DNA from: Acanthochlamys bracteata | Lineage: Eukaryota > Streptophyta > Magnoliopsida > Pandanales > Velloziaceae | DNA: 64,000 bases | Assembly (NCBI GenBank): GCA_019914995.1 | Contig: CM034128.1 | Location: forward strand, 2,668,501 to 2,732,500 | Direction: 5' to 3' | Shown here: piece after piece, positions 21,048 through 33,739 of the stretch | Layout of the letters: each line of letters begins with the position of its first letter | Position numbering within the stretch: the first letter of the stretch is position 1 | Position numbers and translations under genes: made by a program | Notes under the pieces: model-generated | What the model saw: only the letters and a program-made list of their open reading frames with translations | What the model was told of the DNA's origin: nothing | Database searches by the model: none

Positions 21048-22747
21048 ATGTCCAGGCACTTCCTCCATATCCAGGAAGTCACCTCCCCAGTGGCTCCACT
21101 TCCATTCTTCAACATCTCCCACCGGAAACCATTTCCAGCCGGAATCTGTTGCGGGCTGCGTGACGGGGCGAGGAAGGCGCTGTGGCGAGGCCGCGTGCTC
21201 TCGACCGAAGCAATCCAGGCCGTTCAGTTCCTCAAATTCGCCAAATCTCAGCCGTCGATTCAACCATCACAGCATTCATCATCTTGTAATGGCAGCGATC
21301 GGGTAGAGGAAGTTTTGAAGACTCGAATTGGGCGGCTGCTGAAAGCTGACCAGATCGCTGTGTTGAGTGAACTCCGCAGACAGAACGAGTGGCAACTCGC
21401 TCTCCAGGTACCACAATGTTTTTCTTTTTCAAGGTTAAAATAGATACGAGCTTTTCATGTACTCAATTTATTGTTAAATTGAATTATCACACTATAAGTG
21501 TTTTCAATCTTTTGTCTTGGATGTTGAAGAAGAGGAAGAAAAAAATTGTTTTGAAGTAAAAAAAATAGTAATAATAAGAAAAAGGAGGGTATTGTTGAAG
21601 AGATTGTGCAAAATTCTTAGCACTCAGTACGTAAGTTTGGGTTCCTTTCTTGTTTGCTATTAATTTAAGGGCGTTTTGTTAGATCTGTATAGTTATCTGA
21701 TAATAAATCAGGATTTAGGTCTTCGCATTTGTACAAAGGGAGGTGCAGTACAAGCCTGATTTATCTTTGTACGGTGATATGATCTTTATGCTGGGAAAAA
21801 ATAAGCTGATTGAACATGCAGAGGAACTATTCAATTGGATTAGGGATGCGGGGCTGGAGCCTGACACAAGGGTATATACTGAAATGATAGGTGCGTTTCT
21901 TCAAGTTGGTATGCCAGAGAAAGCAATGGAGGTGTACAATTTGATGAAGGATTCTGGCTGTAGTCCGGATCAGTTGACTTTAACCATTTTGATAAGGAAT
22001 CTTGAGAAGGCAGGAGTGGAAGATCTTGCATCTCTTGTAAGGAAGGATTGTATGGATTATGTAGATCATCCAGAGAAATTTCTTAAGGAAGTAAGCAAGA
22101 AATATGTAAGTTTCTGTGTTACCTACCTTGATATTCTGAAAGGTCATGGTCATTATCTTTGATTTATGTATATTCACTCTACTTCATTCCTTCAGAAGTT
22201 TTGCAAGTTTATGTTCTGAAGAGCTATGATTTTATTGTTGCTGTCATCTTCTGTCTCACTATGTTTTCTAAATAATACCAGAGTGCTGTACATACCTTCT
22301 GCATCACCTTTCATAATTATAATTCACATGTGATGCAAGTATTCTGTATTCGACTTCATGTGGGAGATAATATGAAATCCTAAAGGCTTTTAAGTTTTCA
22401 ACGGTTGACATGCAAATTAATATTTGCTACAATTTTCTGTATCGACTAACATGCTCTTAAATGAAATACTAGTAGACTACATCATTTCGGTGGTTAAGAT
22501 TGTGTTAGTAATCCAAACTATGGGTCGGGAAATTAGCATGAACTGCTTAGATCTCCATCTTTATTCTAAAGTAGGTTATTATTAATTATTTCGACAGGAT
22601 CAAGATGCTATGGAATCTCCGTGAGATTTTTGGTCATCTTTAGATACTGAGACGCTATCTATCTCATCAAAAACCAATTCTTTTGTTTGATTTGCTGACA
22701 TTTTGTATCTTTTACAGCCAAAAAGGAAGTCGATCAAGATCATCTGA
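21048..22747 (+). CDS. small PPR protein, THA8-like
   Basis: Short pentatricopeptide-repeat protein resembling THYLAKOID ASSEMBLY 8 and its THA8-like relatives, which bind organellar RNA and promote splicing of specific group II introns. Exons are 21048-21407, 21719-22105 and 22718-22747 (777 nt, 258 aa). The N-terminus is Arg/Ser-rich and fits an organelle transit peptide. Residues about 80-125 (the TRIGRLLKADQIAVLSELRR region) are the characteristic pre-PPR segment. PPR units follow, about KPDLSLYGDMIF onward, PDTRVYTEMIGAFLQ onward and PDQLTLTILIRNLE onward. The last exon encodes PKRKSIKII, close to the basic tail of THA8-like proteins. An alternative acceptor at 22597 would give a different end (DQDAMESP). 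Chloroplast versus mitochondrial targeting and the RNA target cannot be read from the sequence. Confidence 0.85.
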
Positions 22748-23645
22748 GGCTATTTTCAGTTCAAGCTTAAGCAGCTTCATGTTTCTTACCCATAGATTTT
22801 CTGGTAAGCACAACAACTGCAGCCCTCAAACATGAAGCACCATGATGATAACCTGCTTGGAGAATTAAGCTCAAGATCATTCTAACATATAACTTGCGGC
22901 CTATATTTTCTGAACAACTGCTTTTTGGGAACCAGAATGTATTTCTCAAGATTGGCCACTCTGCTGTACTGTATTGTTTTGGCTAGGCTGGCAGTAAGAA
23001 CATAATGCTATGTGCTAAGTTTCTAGGGCCCATCTGGGGCTGGCAATGTTGATGAGTGGAGCCAGATGCGTTTCTGTGAGAAGATATACATCAGACAACT
23101 CTCTGGAGGAGTAACAGATTTGTTGCATATCTGCAGCTGACAGATAGTTGTGCACAACTGCAGTGCTATTTCAAGCAGTTACTCTTGGAGGATCGATCAT
23201 CCCTTCGAAGTTTCCTATTACAACAAAATCGTAAAAATTTTGTAGTATTTGATAATGATCAAGTCTGGTCACTGCCTTTGCTGGACTTCTTTCCATCAGC
23301 AAGTGACCCTTCGGAGTTTTCCATACATACAGTGAAGACTTCTAAGTGGAAATGTTGCATTTGGTGGTCTTTCCTCACTGAAACTGTTTCTGATCTTATG
23401 CACAGGCAACTCTCTCGAAGCGCATCATCTATAAGTATAACCATTCTTTGGTGTTTTACTTTTATGTTTATGTATTATAGTCTTTGTAGACACTGCCAGC
23501 TATAAAATAGAGTAAGAATTTACTTACATTTGCAACCCTCCCTGTTACAGTATTACCTATTTACCGTTCACAGCTATTATCAGCTTCGTATGTGTTTTTC
23601 AGAATACCCCTTCTGGTCTACTCAATGTACACAAAGCTAGTAATA
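22748..23645. other. convergent 3' region between THA8-like gene and unknown minus gene
   Basis: The two flanking genes converge on this stretch, so it should hold both 3' UTRs. An open frame at 23185-23505 lacks an ATG at its start and resembles no family. I see no repeat. Confidence 0.45.
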
Positions 23646-24131
23646 CTACCCCAAGCTGAGATATACAGTAGCAACAAGCCCAACCGCATAAACTCCGAGC
23701 ACCTTCCCAACCACTACCATCCCCGCTCTCGCTGCCGCTCCAACTCCGGCGATCCCAACAACTCCAACTCCCAACCCTTTAACTACCGCAGTCTTGGCTC
23801 CATCCAAGACGATCTCTTTCATCAACTCGACCGCGAACTCTCGAAACTCGACCAACCCTAGAGTTTCCAAATCATCCCCGACGTGGTGGAGAGCGGCGTG
23901 GACGGCGGTGTTGGAAGGCGGAGATGGTGCCCAGCGGCGGATGAGTGGGTGAGAAAGGAGGAGGGCTGCGTGGAGATCTCTGGCGGCGGAGGAGAGTTGG
24001 TAGCGGCGGAGGCCGGGGAAAGCGTGCTGGGCTTGGGATAGGTGGGCGTTGTAGACGGATTCAACGGCGCCGGAGAAGGTTGGGGAGTGAGTGAGAGAGT
24101 TCTCCACACGCTTCGATGCGTTCAGTCCCAT
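23646..24131 (-). CDS. putative N-myristoylated protein, plant-specific, unknown function
   Basis: Single-exon gene of 161 aa, starting at the ATG at 24131. The open frame extends 13 codons further upstream, but the internal start MGLNASKRVE matches the N-myristoylation consensus (MGxxxS followed by Lys), so I prefer it. The N-terminal half contains AHLSQAQHAFPGLRRYQL and SHPLIRRWAPSPPS. The C-terminal half is a long hydrophobic, Gly/Val/Ala-rich stretch that could insert into or associate with a membrane. I believe plants have a small family with this MGLNASKRVE start, but I know no function. GC content is visibly higher than in the flanking DNA, supporting a real coding region. It converges with the THA8-like gene. 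Confidence 0.7.
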   Translation of the reverse strand: MGLNASKRVENSLTHSPTFSGAVESVYNAHLSQAQHAFPGLRRYQLSSAARDLHAALLLSHPLIRRWAPSPPSNTAVHAALHHVGDDLETLGLVEFREFAVELMKEIVLDGAKTAVVKGLGVGVVGIAGVGAAARAGMVVVGKVLGVYAVGLVATVYLSLG

Positions 24132-24565
24132 GCTTGCTGTCTTCGGAAAGAGAACGAAAAACTGGTTCACTGTTAGATATGGGTTATGTGGATTGGGTTA
24201 GTGTTTGAAATTTCTTATGACATCATGTTTTTTTTTAACAAAGCTTTTAAATTTTTATTTTATAAATATTTAAATAAATAAAAGTTTAACTTATAATTAT
24301 TTATAAATTATAATTTATTATATTTTCAAATTTTAAATTTTTTTTTATAATATACATAATTTTGTAGAATTAAAATGAATATTTGTTTTTGGAGTGATAA
24401 AGACTTCCAAATATAGTACAAATATTTAGAAATGTCTGTCGATTTTATTTAATATTTTTTAATAAATATTTATAATATTTTATAAAATATTTAAAAATTT
24501 AATATAAAAAGTTTTTATATAATAAGATTTTATTATTATTTATTTTTTAAGATGAAAATGTAGAG

Positions 24566-25318
24566 TAGTGTTTTAAAACCCAACCCGATCCGGCCGGGTC
24601 GATCCGAAATCCGGCAATCCGGCACGATTCTGGATTGGATGAGCAGCATAATTCGGTATGCAACAAACCCGATAAAATCCGATCGATCCGACCAGTTTTT
24701 GAATAACCCGGTGATCCGATACAACGGGTTGACCCGATATAATTATTAAAAAAATAAAATATTAAAATATGATCACTCTTTGAGTTATTTTGCTGCTTCG
24801 AATCATATCTGTTAAGTTTTTAATCCTTCGTCTTCCTAACCGGTTAATTCATTTTTTTGCTGTCGTTCTCGACGCCGATCATTGCTACTGCTACCACGCT
24901 CTATTGATCGTCGTCGAACCATCTCTACTCTGCTGATCCTTACTGTATATATAAGGTGACAAGTAGTTATATATAATTACATATAACGTAGCTAATTTGT
25001 AATGTTTAAAATATTAAGATTCTTTTATATTTTGGACTTTTTGGTTATTGTCTTGAAAAACTATTGCTTCAAAAATGAAAGATATAACTTCAAAAAATAT
25101 ATTTAATATTTATTGTATATAATCATATTTTAAAAAATTTTTAAATAACTACTACATTAAATATTATATAATATATATACTATATTTATAATATTAATAT
25201 TTATTTAATAAATCCGATTTGACTCAGTAGATTAACCCGGTGACTCGGTGAGTTAACCGGTAACTCGGTGACCCGATAACATTCCGGGTCAACCACCGGG
25301 TTGGTTTTAACAACGCTG
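24566..25318. mobile_element. non-autonomous hAT-type element with 8-bp target duplication
   Basis: The 753-bp element starts TAGTGTTTTAAAACCCAACCC and, read inward from its right end on the other strand, CAGCGTTGTTAAAACCAACCC, an imperfect terminal inverted repeat. A perfect 8-bp duplication, ATGTAGAG, flanks it (24558-24565 and 25319-25326). The ends fit the YARNG consensus of hAT transposons, and an 8-bp duplication is the hAT hallmark. Both subterminal regions are rich in short CCGG/CCCGG/ACCCG motifs, the kind of repeated array hAT transposases bind; the centre is AT-rich. It contains no transposase frame. Confidence 0.85.
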
Positions 25319-26477
25319 ATGTAGAGATTATTTATAAAAAAATTTTAAATATTTGTTATTTAAAAAAAACTTCGTTTTATATGCATGTGCTGAGGCCCAG
25401 TGGTACTGGTACGAGTTTATGGACAAAAATGGTAAGCGTAATGGTAATTGGTATTTTTTATGATCATTTTCACTAAAATAAAATATTTTTTCAAAAAACA
25501 ATTTAAAAAAATTGTCAAAACATAAGTTTATTTTGTTAATATGAAATGTAAAAGGTTATATATAATAATGTTTTATATTGTTAAAATATTTAATTTATAA
25601 TATTATAATAACAATAAAAATAGAGAAGCATTTAAGAATCACTCGCAATGTGCATTACGTATCTTATTTTTAAACACTCATCATAATTAGAATGAAAATT
25701 TACTTCAGTAATTTTGGTTATCTTTTCAAAATATTTTTTCGGTTAGTGGATATAAAGTTAGTACATTATGGTTCAATAAAATTAGCAATATATGGAACAA
25801 TTAAGAAGTTATTTCATTGAAGTTACTAAAAATTAAGATTAAAATAAATTCAACATTTATAGTTGTAAGAATTTAATATTTTTATTTTTAAATTATATTT
25901 CGCAACAATAATAATATTAAATTTTTATAAAATTTAAAATATTAACTAAAGCTAGAAATAGTTAATAGATCAAATCATGATCAATTTATATAATAATTAC
26001 ATCAAAATTATTTAATCATAATTTTATTTATATAGTTATATGAATATATATTATTAATTTTAATTTTATTATTTAATAATCAGTTTAAATTTGATCTACT
26101 ATTTAATAATTAAAATTATTATAAACTAAATCATAAAAAATTAAATCTTATCAATACGTAAAAATTATTAGGTCTCGCATATTTAAAAAAGAAAATATTA
26201 TTTTTAATAAAATCTATAGATGAAATAAGAAATTAATCAAAATATAATAAACTTAAAATATATATAATTTATTAAAATTTAATATTATTGTTAAATATTT
26301 TTTAATCATTAAAAATATTATATAAATAATTATACTAATTAAATCAGTTAATTTTGGGTCAATCTAATGCCGACCTGAAATTTTTTAAAATTTTAAATTA
26401 ACGAAAAATTAATTTAAATCAGATCAAAATAAAATCCAAATCCGATTAAAAATTAATTTAGAATCAGATCGGACTAT

Positions 26478-27411
26478 GGCCCTGTTTGAATGTGCTGAAG
26501 CTTTTGTGCTTTTGAAGTAAAGCTGCTTTAGAGTGCTGTAAGCGGCTATAGAACTTTTGCTGTAAAAGTAGCTTTATAGTGAAAAGTGTTTGGATAAATT
26601 GTTACTGTATCGTGCTTTTTAATACTGAAAGCTGAATGAAGTGTTTGGCTAAACTTATGCTTATTTCTGTGTAAAGTATAAAATGACTGAAATGCCTATG
26701 AATATATAATAATTGATATATTGTAAAATTTTTAATTCTTTTTGATATATTATTTATTTTTTAAAATTTAATAAATTAATTTATGTAAAAATTATATAAA
26801 TAATTATTTGTATCAATATTTATAAATTTATTAACAAATTAAATTATTGATATCAATCAATAATTAATTTGAATAATATTAATTATATATTATTATTATA
26901 ATATTAAATTTGAAGTCTTTGAATATATAATAATTGATATATTGTGAAATTTTTAATTTTTTTATATATTATTTTATTTTTAAATTTTAAAAAATTATTA
27001 TGTAAAAATTATATACATAATTATTTGTATCAGTATTTATAAATTTATTAACAAATTATATTATTAATATCAATCAATAATTTAATTTAAATAATATTGA
27101 TTATATAATTATTATTGTAATATTAAATTTGAAAAATATATTTAAATAATTATTAATTTTTTATATTATTTAAATAATTAATATAATATGGTAATTTTGT
27201 AAACTTACCGTGGGCAGCATGGTCATTTCGCAGAAAGGAAATGAAAAGCTGCCGCGTGCTTTTTGTGAAAAGCATCTCTGAGATGCTTTTCAAAAAGCAC
27301 TCTTAAAAGCACTTTAAAGTAGTTTAAAGCTGCACTATCCAAACGCATCAAACACTGTTTTCTGCTTTTTTCGGGCTTTAAGCTGGAGAAAAGCCCAGCC
27401 AAACGGGGGCC
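26478..27411. mobile_element. ~930-bp non-autonomous terminal-repeat element
   Basis: The left end reads GGCCCTGTTTGAATGTGCTG and the right end, on the other strand, GGCCCCCGTTTGGCTGGGC. TAT flanks both sides (26475-26477 and 27412-27414). The subterminal parts are rich in AAAGC/GCTTT motifs. The centre holds a 221-bp tandem duplication. Near the right side is a perfect hairpin, AAAAGCATCTC followed by its complement (about 27268-27291). It has no coding capacity. The superfamily is uncertain; PIF/Harbinger is possible from the GGCCCTGTTTGG-like end and 3-bp duplication. Confidence 0.65.
26700..27131 (+). repeat. two tandem ~221-bp AT-rich units inside the element
   Basis: Unit 1 starts at 26700 (GAATATATAATAATTGATAT) and unit 2 at 26921 with the same 20 bases. 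Both run through the same order of motifs to AATATTAAATTTGAA. They are close copies with scattered substitutions and small gaps. Confidence 0.8.
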
Positions 27412-27999
27412 TATATATCATCAACTCTAACTAAAGTCTACTTAAATAATTTTTAGCTTGTTTATCTAAACAATATGATCAGATATAGGAGTGTTCTTAT
27501 ACAAAGTAAATTTGAAAATAAATTTTTAGAAAATAAATTATAAAAGTACATTATTAGAACAATATATACACATATTTATCAGTTGCCTAAATGAGAAAAA
27601 CAAAATTATTTTTTGATGAAAAACGTACACCGTTGCACATACAAGTATACAACAACCTAAACCATAAGTAGGAATCAACGAACAGTAAAACTATCCGAAC
27701 TAAGCAACACAAAGTTATGCGACAAAGAATTTATCGGAGGTAGGCTATATATAAGAAATGTAAGAAAATTGATTAATTGATAAATAGAAACCTATTTAAC
27801 TTTTAAAATGTATAATAATATATTATGGAGGAGAAAAAATGATTTTTAGTTTTAACTTCTTGAAGCTATCTAATTCTAATGGCGAGACAATTAACAGCAG
27901 CAATAACATGCAATCGCCGCACGATCTAAAATTTCTCGTGGATTCACGCCACACAAGTCTTCTAACATCTTCGAATTGAAATTCAATCAATCGAAATCC

Positions 28000-30900
28000 A
28001 TGAGGAGCGGGAGAGACGGAGATGATAAATCACGGGAGATTGCTGGCGGCGGTGGAGGGAGCAGCAGCGGCGCATCAGCTTCCCCCGGTGCTAGTCCAAA
28101 TCTCGAGTGGCGATTTAATCAGACACTCAGGAATGTGCAAGGGTACTTCTACGCTCGAACGATCTTTTCCTTTGCGCCTTCTTTGATTTCTTGTTCTGTA
28201 GTGTAGATCTTTGTTATAATTTTATTGAAATGTGAAATTGTTAGTTGCAAAATGTTGGTTGGGTATGAGATCTGGTGAATAGACAAGTTTTTCAGGTCAA
28301 TTGGCGATCTAAACAGTAAATATAGTCTTTTGCCCTTTAGTTGTGGGGTATGAATTGGATCGGATAACGCTGAATCTGCTCATTTGCAAATTATTCAGCT
28401 GTGTGATAGTGTGTTGTGGTGGTTGAGCGATTGAATCTCGTCTTCTGAGTTCAATCAAATTTGACCATTGAATTCTTTCAATTTGAGTTTGGGATAATGC
28501 CCTTAAGAATAATGGTCTTGTCAGATTGAAATGGTTTAAAAAACTCTCATGTTGAAAGTTTTAATTTCCAAATGCGTGATAGTAGGAAGTAGAGAGTCAG
28601 TTAATTTAAAAGCCTAATAAAGGGATGAACTGGATCTCCAAACATTGACCTCTTGCTAATATTCTAATTTACTTCCAAAGTTGCCAAACACCAGCATCTT
28701 ACTAATTCAACATGATATTGTTAGTAAAGGGATGGACTGATCTAGATTGATCTCTGGGAGGATTTATTAATTTCTGATCCTTGTATTTTTAGGTTGCTAA
28801 AAGGCCGCAGCTTTCCTGGTAAAATTTTACTGAGTAGAAGATCTGAACCTTCAAGTGGGCAAACTTCACCTATTCAAAACCAAGATCTTGAAAGAAGTCT
28901 ATCTCAGAATGATCTCGAGCCAAATTTCCAAGGAAGTAGTTCTTTTGAGGTATAACATTCTAATTTATATATGTATTTCATCACTTATACATCAGTAATA
29001 GTGGATATCTACAGGGAGATTTTCATGGTTCTAGAAACACAAGTAGTGCAAATACACTGAAACCAAAACCATCTCAAGAAAGAAGTGAGACTTCTTCCCC
29101 AGATGTGCACATGTCTGGATCTGGAGCTAGAGCTACAGATACTGCAAGAGTTGCAAAATTTATAAAAGAACTATCTGCACCTGCTGTAATACTAGGTGCA
29201 ACATATATTGCCTTCTGATGCCTCATACTTAACATATAATAGTCTTGAGCAATACTGCCTTGTTACATGGTCCTATTTGGTATGATTTTTGTATTATTCT
29301 GTCCGTGTTTTGAACAAATTGAGTATTGAGTTTGACATTCACAAATATATTTCTTATTAATTGAGTTGCGGTTATTTGATTAGCAAGAAGAAGACGGTGA
29401 ACGGTTTATGGTCAATTGTTAAGCTTCCCAGTAAGCTAAGTACTTTAGAATATAGGACATACATAAGGGATGAGCATACATTTTTAGAGTAGATCTATAG
29501 AAGAGTTTCAACACCTATTTGACAACCAGTGCACCTAGGGGTTGGTTAGAGTAGCAAGGTGATTTTTTGTTTTTGTTTTTGTTTTTTTTTTTGTTGTTTT
29601 CCAAGTTAACTGTCGTAGCTCCACATTTGTGTAATTTGAAAAAAAAAAACCATGAAGGTGCTCTTTTACCATATACAAATCAAGGATGTAAATAAGATGG
29701 AATCCCATTTTACTTTCCACATAAATGTGCATAGTTATGATAGCAAAATTGATGACCAGATATCTGCCATCCTGCTTTAATTATTGAATGAATGGATACG
29801 ATGCTTTGGTTTAGTTTTAAATGTAGTAAAGGTATTTATCCGATTGCTATCAAGATGAAATCATATTCGTAAAGTACATAACCTGGAAGAAGAATTGAAA
29901 AGTTAGAAGCTTTAAAATCTTTGATACTGCAACTCATGAGCAAATCATTTCAAGAGAAAATAGACTGTTTTACTGAATTAGCTTAGCATACAACGGGTCA
30001 TTTGAAACATGCCAATTACTGTCCTTTGAGATAGCATGCATATGCTGATCTTACAGACACTTAAATATTGACAAGATAGTTTTTGTTTTTTCAACCAGTA
30101 ATTTCTATATGATTCCATACTAAGTGGTGTGCTAGGAATGCTATTATCCTGATCATTTTAATGACAGTTTGGTCAAAATAAAAGCTTTCTTGAATTTAAG
30201 TGCAATGTGGTGCATAAGAAGAAGATTGCTACTTTTGTCAAACACACCATCAACTTCATTTTCTTGCATATTTATTATTAGTTCTCATCATTCACAACTG
30301 TACAGAAAAATTACGAGAATTGGCATGGAGTGGTGTACCGCCGTATATGCGCCCCAATGTGTGGAGGCTTCTCTTGGTGAGTAGCCTATCAAGTCTGGAC
30401 TTCATCTGTTACAAGATATAGTTTATACCTTCAGTTCAAGTGTTTATAGCGCGAAGTGTTTCTACATGTTGCAAACTGACCTTTGCTCAAGATAACGAGA
30501 TGCATATATTCTATGTGATAAGCAGTTATGACTTGTAAATTTTATAGTGGTGTGCGGCGTGCATCTGTCCCTTCTAATTTTAGCAAGAAACATTTGATAG
30601 ATGATTTAAATGACCTTTGAGTTATTTTTCTCACATTTCTTTCAGTCTATTGTATACATCTCTGTTCACTTACCTTTGAATGCCAATTTTCACAGATAAT
30701 AAATGTGCTGACCTTTTTCTGGTAAAATTGTCATTTGAAAATCATCATTTTTGAGCTGCTTGTATTATATGATATGTTTGCTACTTGTTTATATTTATAT
30801 ATCAGCTGACAACAGGGATATGCATCACCTAATTCAGATAGACGCGAAGGAGTTTTAAAAAGAAAAAGAGTTGAATATCTTGACTGTGTTGCTCAGTATT

Positions 30901-32966
30901 ATGATATTCCAGACAGTGAGCGAACAGATGAAGAAATCAACATGCTCCGGCAGGTGCTTGCTTTAGTTACATGCTATTTCTGGTATCTTTGTTGTTTAGT
31001 GTTAGTTGTGTTGTAACTATGCTTTGTTGCCTTTCTAGATAGCCGTCGATTGCCCGAGAACTGTACCTGATGTAACTTTCTTTCAGCAAGGGCAAGTTCA
31101 GAAATCTTTGGAGCGCATACTCTACACATGGTTCGTGCTGTTGCGTTGATGTTATGTATAGATAATTAGGTTGTATAGAGTTTGACTTTTGTAAAAGTAT
31201 GAAGGCAAGAGAAATATGAGCAAATATTCTAATTACCACTTCAGCTTCCTGCTGGTCTCTCATCTTATGAGACCTTTTAGTTTCGTGTTTCCCCATTATA
31301 ATGTTGAGCTGTAAATGTAGCTAGTTAACTCGGATTAGAGAACTCTCCTGTCATCCACATGTTTCCATAGATGCACAAAAGCATGAAAGCGAAATAGTTT
31401 AATTGTGATGAGAAATTTTTATGTACCTTAGTTCTGATTGTTTCCCGTGGTTTCTGTACTAGATGGATTTGAGTTTTTGTTCCCACTGTTTCTCTTTTGC
31501 CATGGTGTTTGATGACTCATCCACAAATGACAGGGCTATCCGTCATCCAGCAAGTGGATATGTCCAAGGGATTAATGATCTTGTTACACCATTTCTAATA
31601 GTATTCCTCTCAGAACATCTGAACGGCAATACGGAGAGTTGGTCAATGTCAGATCTTTCCCCAGAGCAGATATCTAATATAGAAGCAGATTGTTATTGGT
31701 GCCTCTCAAAGCTGCTTGATGGAATGCAAGACCATTACACGTTTGCTCAACCAGGAATTCAGCGCCTTGTTTTCAAGTTGAAAGAGCTTGTGCAGCGCAT
31801 CAATGGTACTTCCTCTTTCTCTTCCACGGTCACTATTATGTGTGATTTTGTTGTTTATATGATCTACTGTTCCAATAGTGATATGCACATTTATATGTGG
31901 GTTTTTCTGTATACAACTTTTACTTCTATATCAGTTGGGATTTACGAGCGTAACATCTTGATATTTTCTTTGTTATGACCAATTCAATGATTTCATACTT
32001 GCACCACCTTGTGTCAATGGACGCAGTTCACACCCAACAAATAATAATTCTGTAGGTTGTTAGATAGGCACTTAATGCAGCTGGACTATATGTGGATACA
32101 CATCCTTGTAAAAGGCACCGTGCAGGCCTTTACTGGGCTGTTTCATTATCTGTAGAATAAATGTCATTTTTTTCTAGGGTAGAGGGTAAGTTACATAAAA
32201 GAAATAAATTTAGATTGGGTTTGCAAGCCAGTATGTTTGCAATGCTATAAGCTGATCAATTTCTTCACATGTCCAAGAGCCGGTTTCCAGACACATGGAG
32301 GAACAAGGTTTGGAATTTCTTCAGTTTGCATTTCGCTGGTTCAATTGTCTCATGATACGTGAGGTTTGACTACTGCCACTTTGTCGTTACTTACTAAGTT
32401 GTAGATATTGTTCTTTACATCTGAGTAACTGGCATTGGTTTTACAATTTTCAGATCCCTTTCCATCTTGTTACTCGGTTGTGGGACACCTATCTTGCAGA
32501 AGGCGATGCATTACCAGAATTTCTTGTCTACATATCAGCTAGTTTTCTTTTAATGGTAAGTTTCTACTTTATGTTTGATTAGATGTTTTGTGCATTTTGA
32601 TATTGGGTAACATTGTGGTGCTCAATGCTAAAAGATTGAGCAAATGCTTTAATAGGTAACATTGAGCAAATATTTGCCTTTCTGCTTTGGATTAGAATTG
32701 AAATTTGCTGTTTTTTCAACATTTATTTCTGTTTGTGATTCTTAAGAGTTTTGATACCGAAATATTGGTAGCAGTTTCTCATTTATTTCTCTCCTTTTGG
32801 TCAGTGGTCAGACGAACTCCAGAAGCTGGACTTTCAAGAGATGGTCATGTTCCTTCAGCATCTTCCCACACAGAACTGGACGCATCAGGAGCTAGAGACG
32901 GTATTATCTAGAGCATATATGTGGCATGCCATGTTCAACAGCTCCCCGAGCCATCTAGCAAGCTAG
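28000..32966 (+). CDS. TBC-domain Rab GTPase-activating protein (TBC1D22-like)
   Basis: Stimulates GTP hydrolysis by a Rab GTPase in vesicle traffic; the Rab partner is unknown. Exons: 28000-28142, 28793-28949, 29015-29195, 30306-30376, 30816-30953, 31039-31130, 31534-31805, 32278-32363, 32454-32555, 32805-32966 (1404 nt, 467 aa). The N-terminal ~150 residues are Ser/Gly-rich and probably disordered. The TBC domain covers roughly residues 165-460. It carries the arginine finger (IAVDCPRT, Arg237) and the glutamine finger (YVQGIND, Gln272), so the dual-finger catalytic mechanism is intact. The signatures LAWSGVPPYMRPNVWRLLLGY, DVTFFQQGQVQKSLERILY and RLWDTYLAEGDALPEF match the TBC1D22 subgroup. 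The ATG at 28000 gives MRSGRDGDDK; the frame is open further upstream but has no other ATG. An open frame over exon 7 runs into intron 7 and should not be read as coding there. Confidence 0.92.
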
Positions 32967-33739
32967 AAGATAGGTTGTGTTTTCTCTTCCAGTTGCCAAT
33001 TTACTTTATTTGCACTGGTAGAGTTTTTATAATTTCCATTCACATTTGTATCATCTTTGTCTAGCTGAAAAGGCTGGTGTTTTCTTTTCACCATCTTCGG
33101 TTAAGCATATTTCAGACGGTGTACATGTTTCATCCAGCATATATGTATCCGATTGTTTAAAATTGTGAAATGGATCTGAGAATCTACTCCAACAACTTTG
33201 AAATAATGAGTTGTTACCAACTTGCTCATTCTTTGAAGAGGTTGGATTAATACACGTGTCGTTTGTTTTATTTCTCACACTTCAGAAATTGATGCTTTGG
33301 AAATCTGGGGTGTTATGAATACTTGGTCAATTTAAAAAAATGTTTGGAAATTATTATAAAATAAAAAATTTTAAATCGAATAATACTTTAAAAATTCTTT
33401 TAAAAAATAAATTTAATTATTTTATTATAAAAAAATAAAATTAGTAATAATAAAATTTGATGAATGTAGAAAATCTTATTTGATTTGGCAAAGTTTGGTT
33501 TGCATCATAAGAATTTCTAAGGAACTTTGAAGAATCTATTAAGCTTTCAACTGGATGCTGAAATGCATGTATTCTATTCACATAACAACTGATTCCTACA
33601 AGCACAACGAAAGTTTAATATACTTCATGCACGCTTATATATTATCGTAAACATACGCAATTTGTAACATTTATCGCACAATTGCATCTATTAAAATCAC
33701 ATAAATATATATGTACAACAAAAAAGTGCGAAAACCTTA

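Larger units (their letters stand above)
24132..27999. other. gene-poor block rich in transposon remnants
   Basis: This holds the promoter of the minus-strand gene at its left, AT-rich debris (24230-24540), a complete hAT-like MITE (24566-25318), about 1.1 kb of very AT-rich sequence without recognisable structure (25330-26470), a second terminal-repeat element (26478-27411), and then the probable promoter and 5' UTR of the TBC gene. No gene is visible. Confidence 0.55.

Noticed and set aside
23185-23505. 106-codon plus-strand frame downstream of the THA8-like gene
   Set aside because: It begins without ATG, lies in a convergent 3' region and resembles no family.
31806-31978. coding continuation of TBC exon 7
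   Set aside because: The frame stays open past 31805, but a consensus GT donor is there and the TBC1D22 sequence resumes at 32278 in phase.
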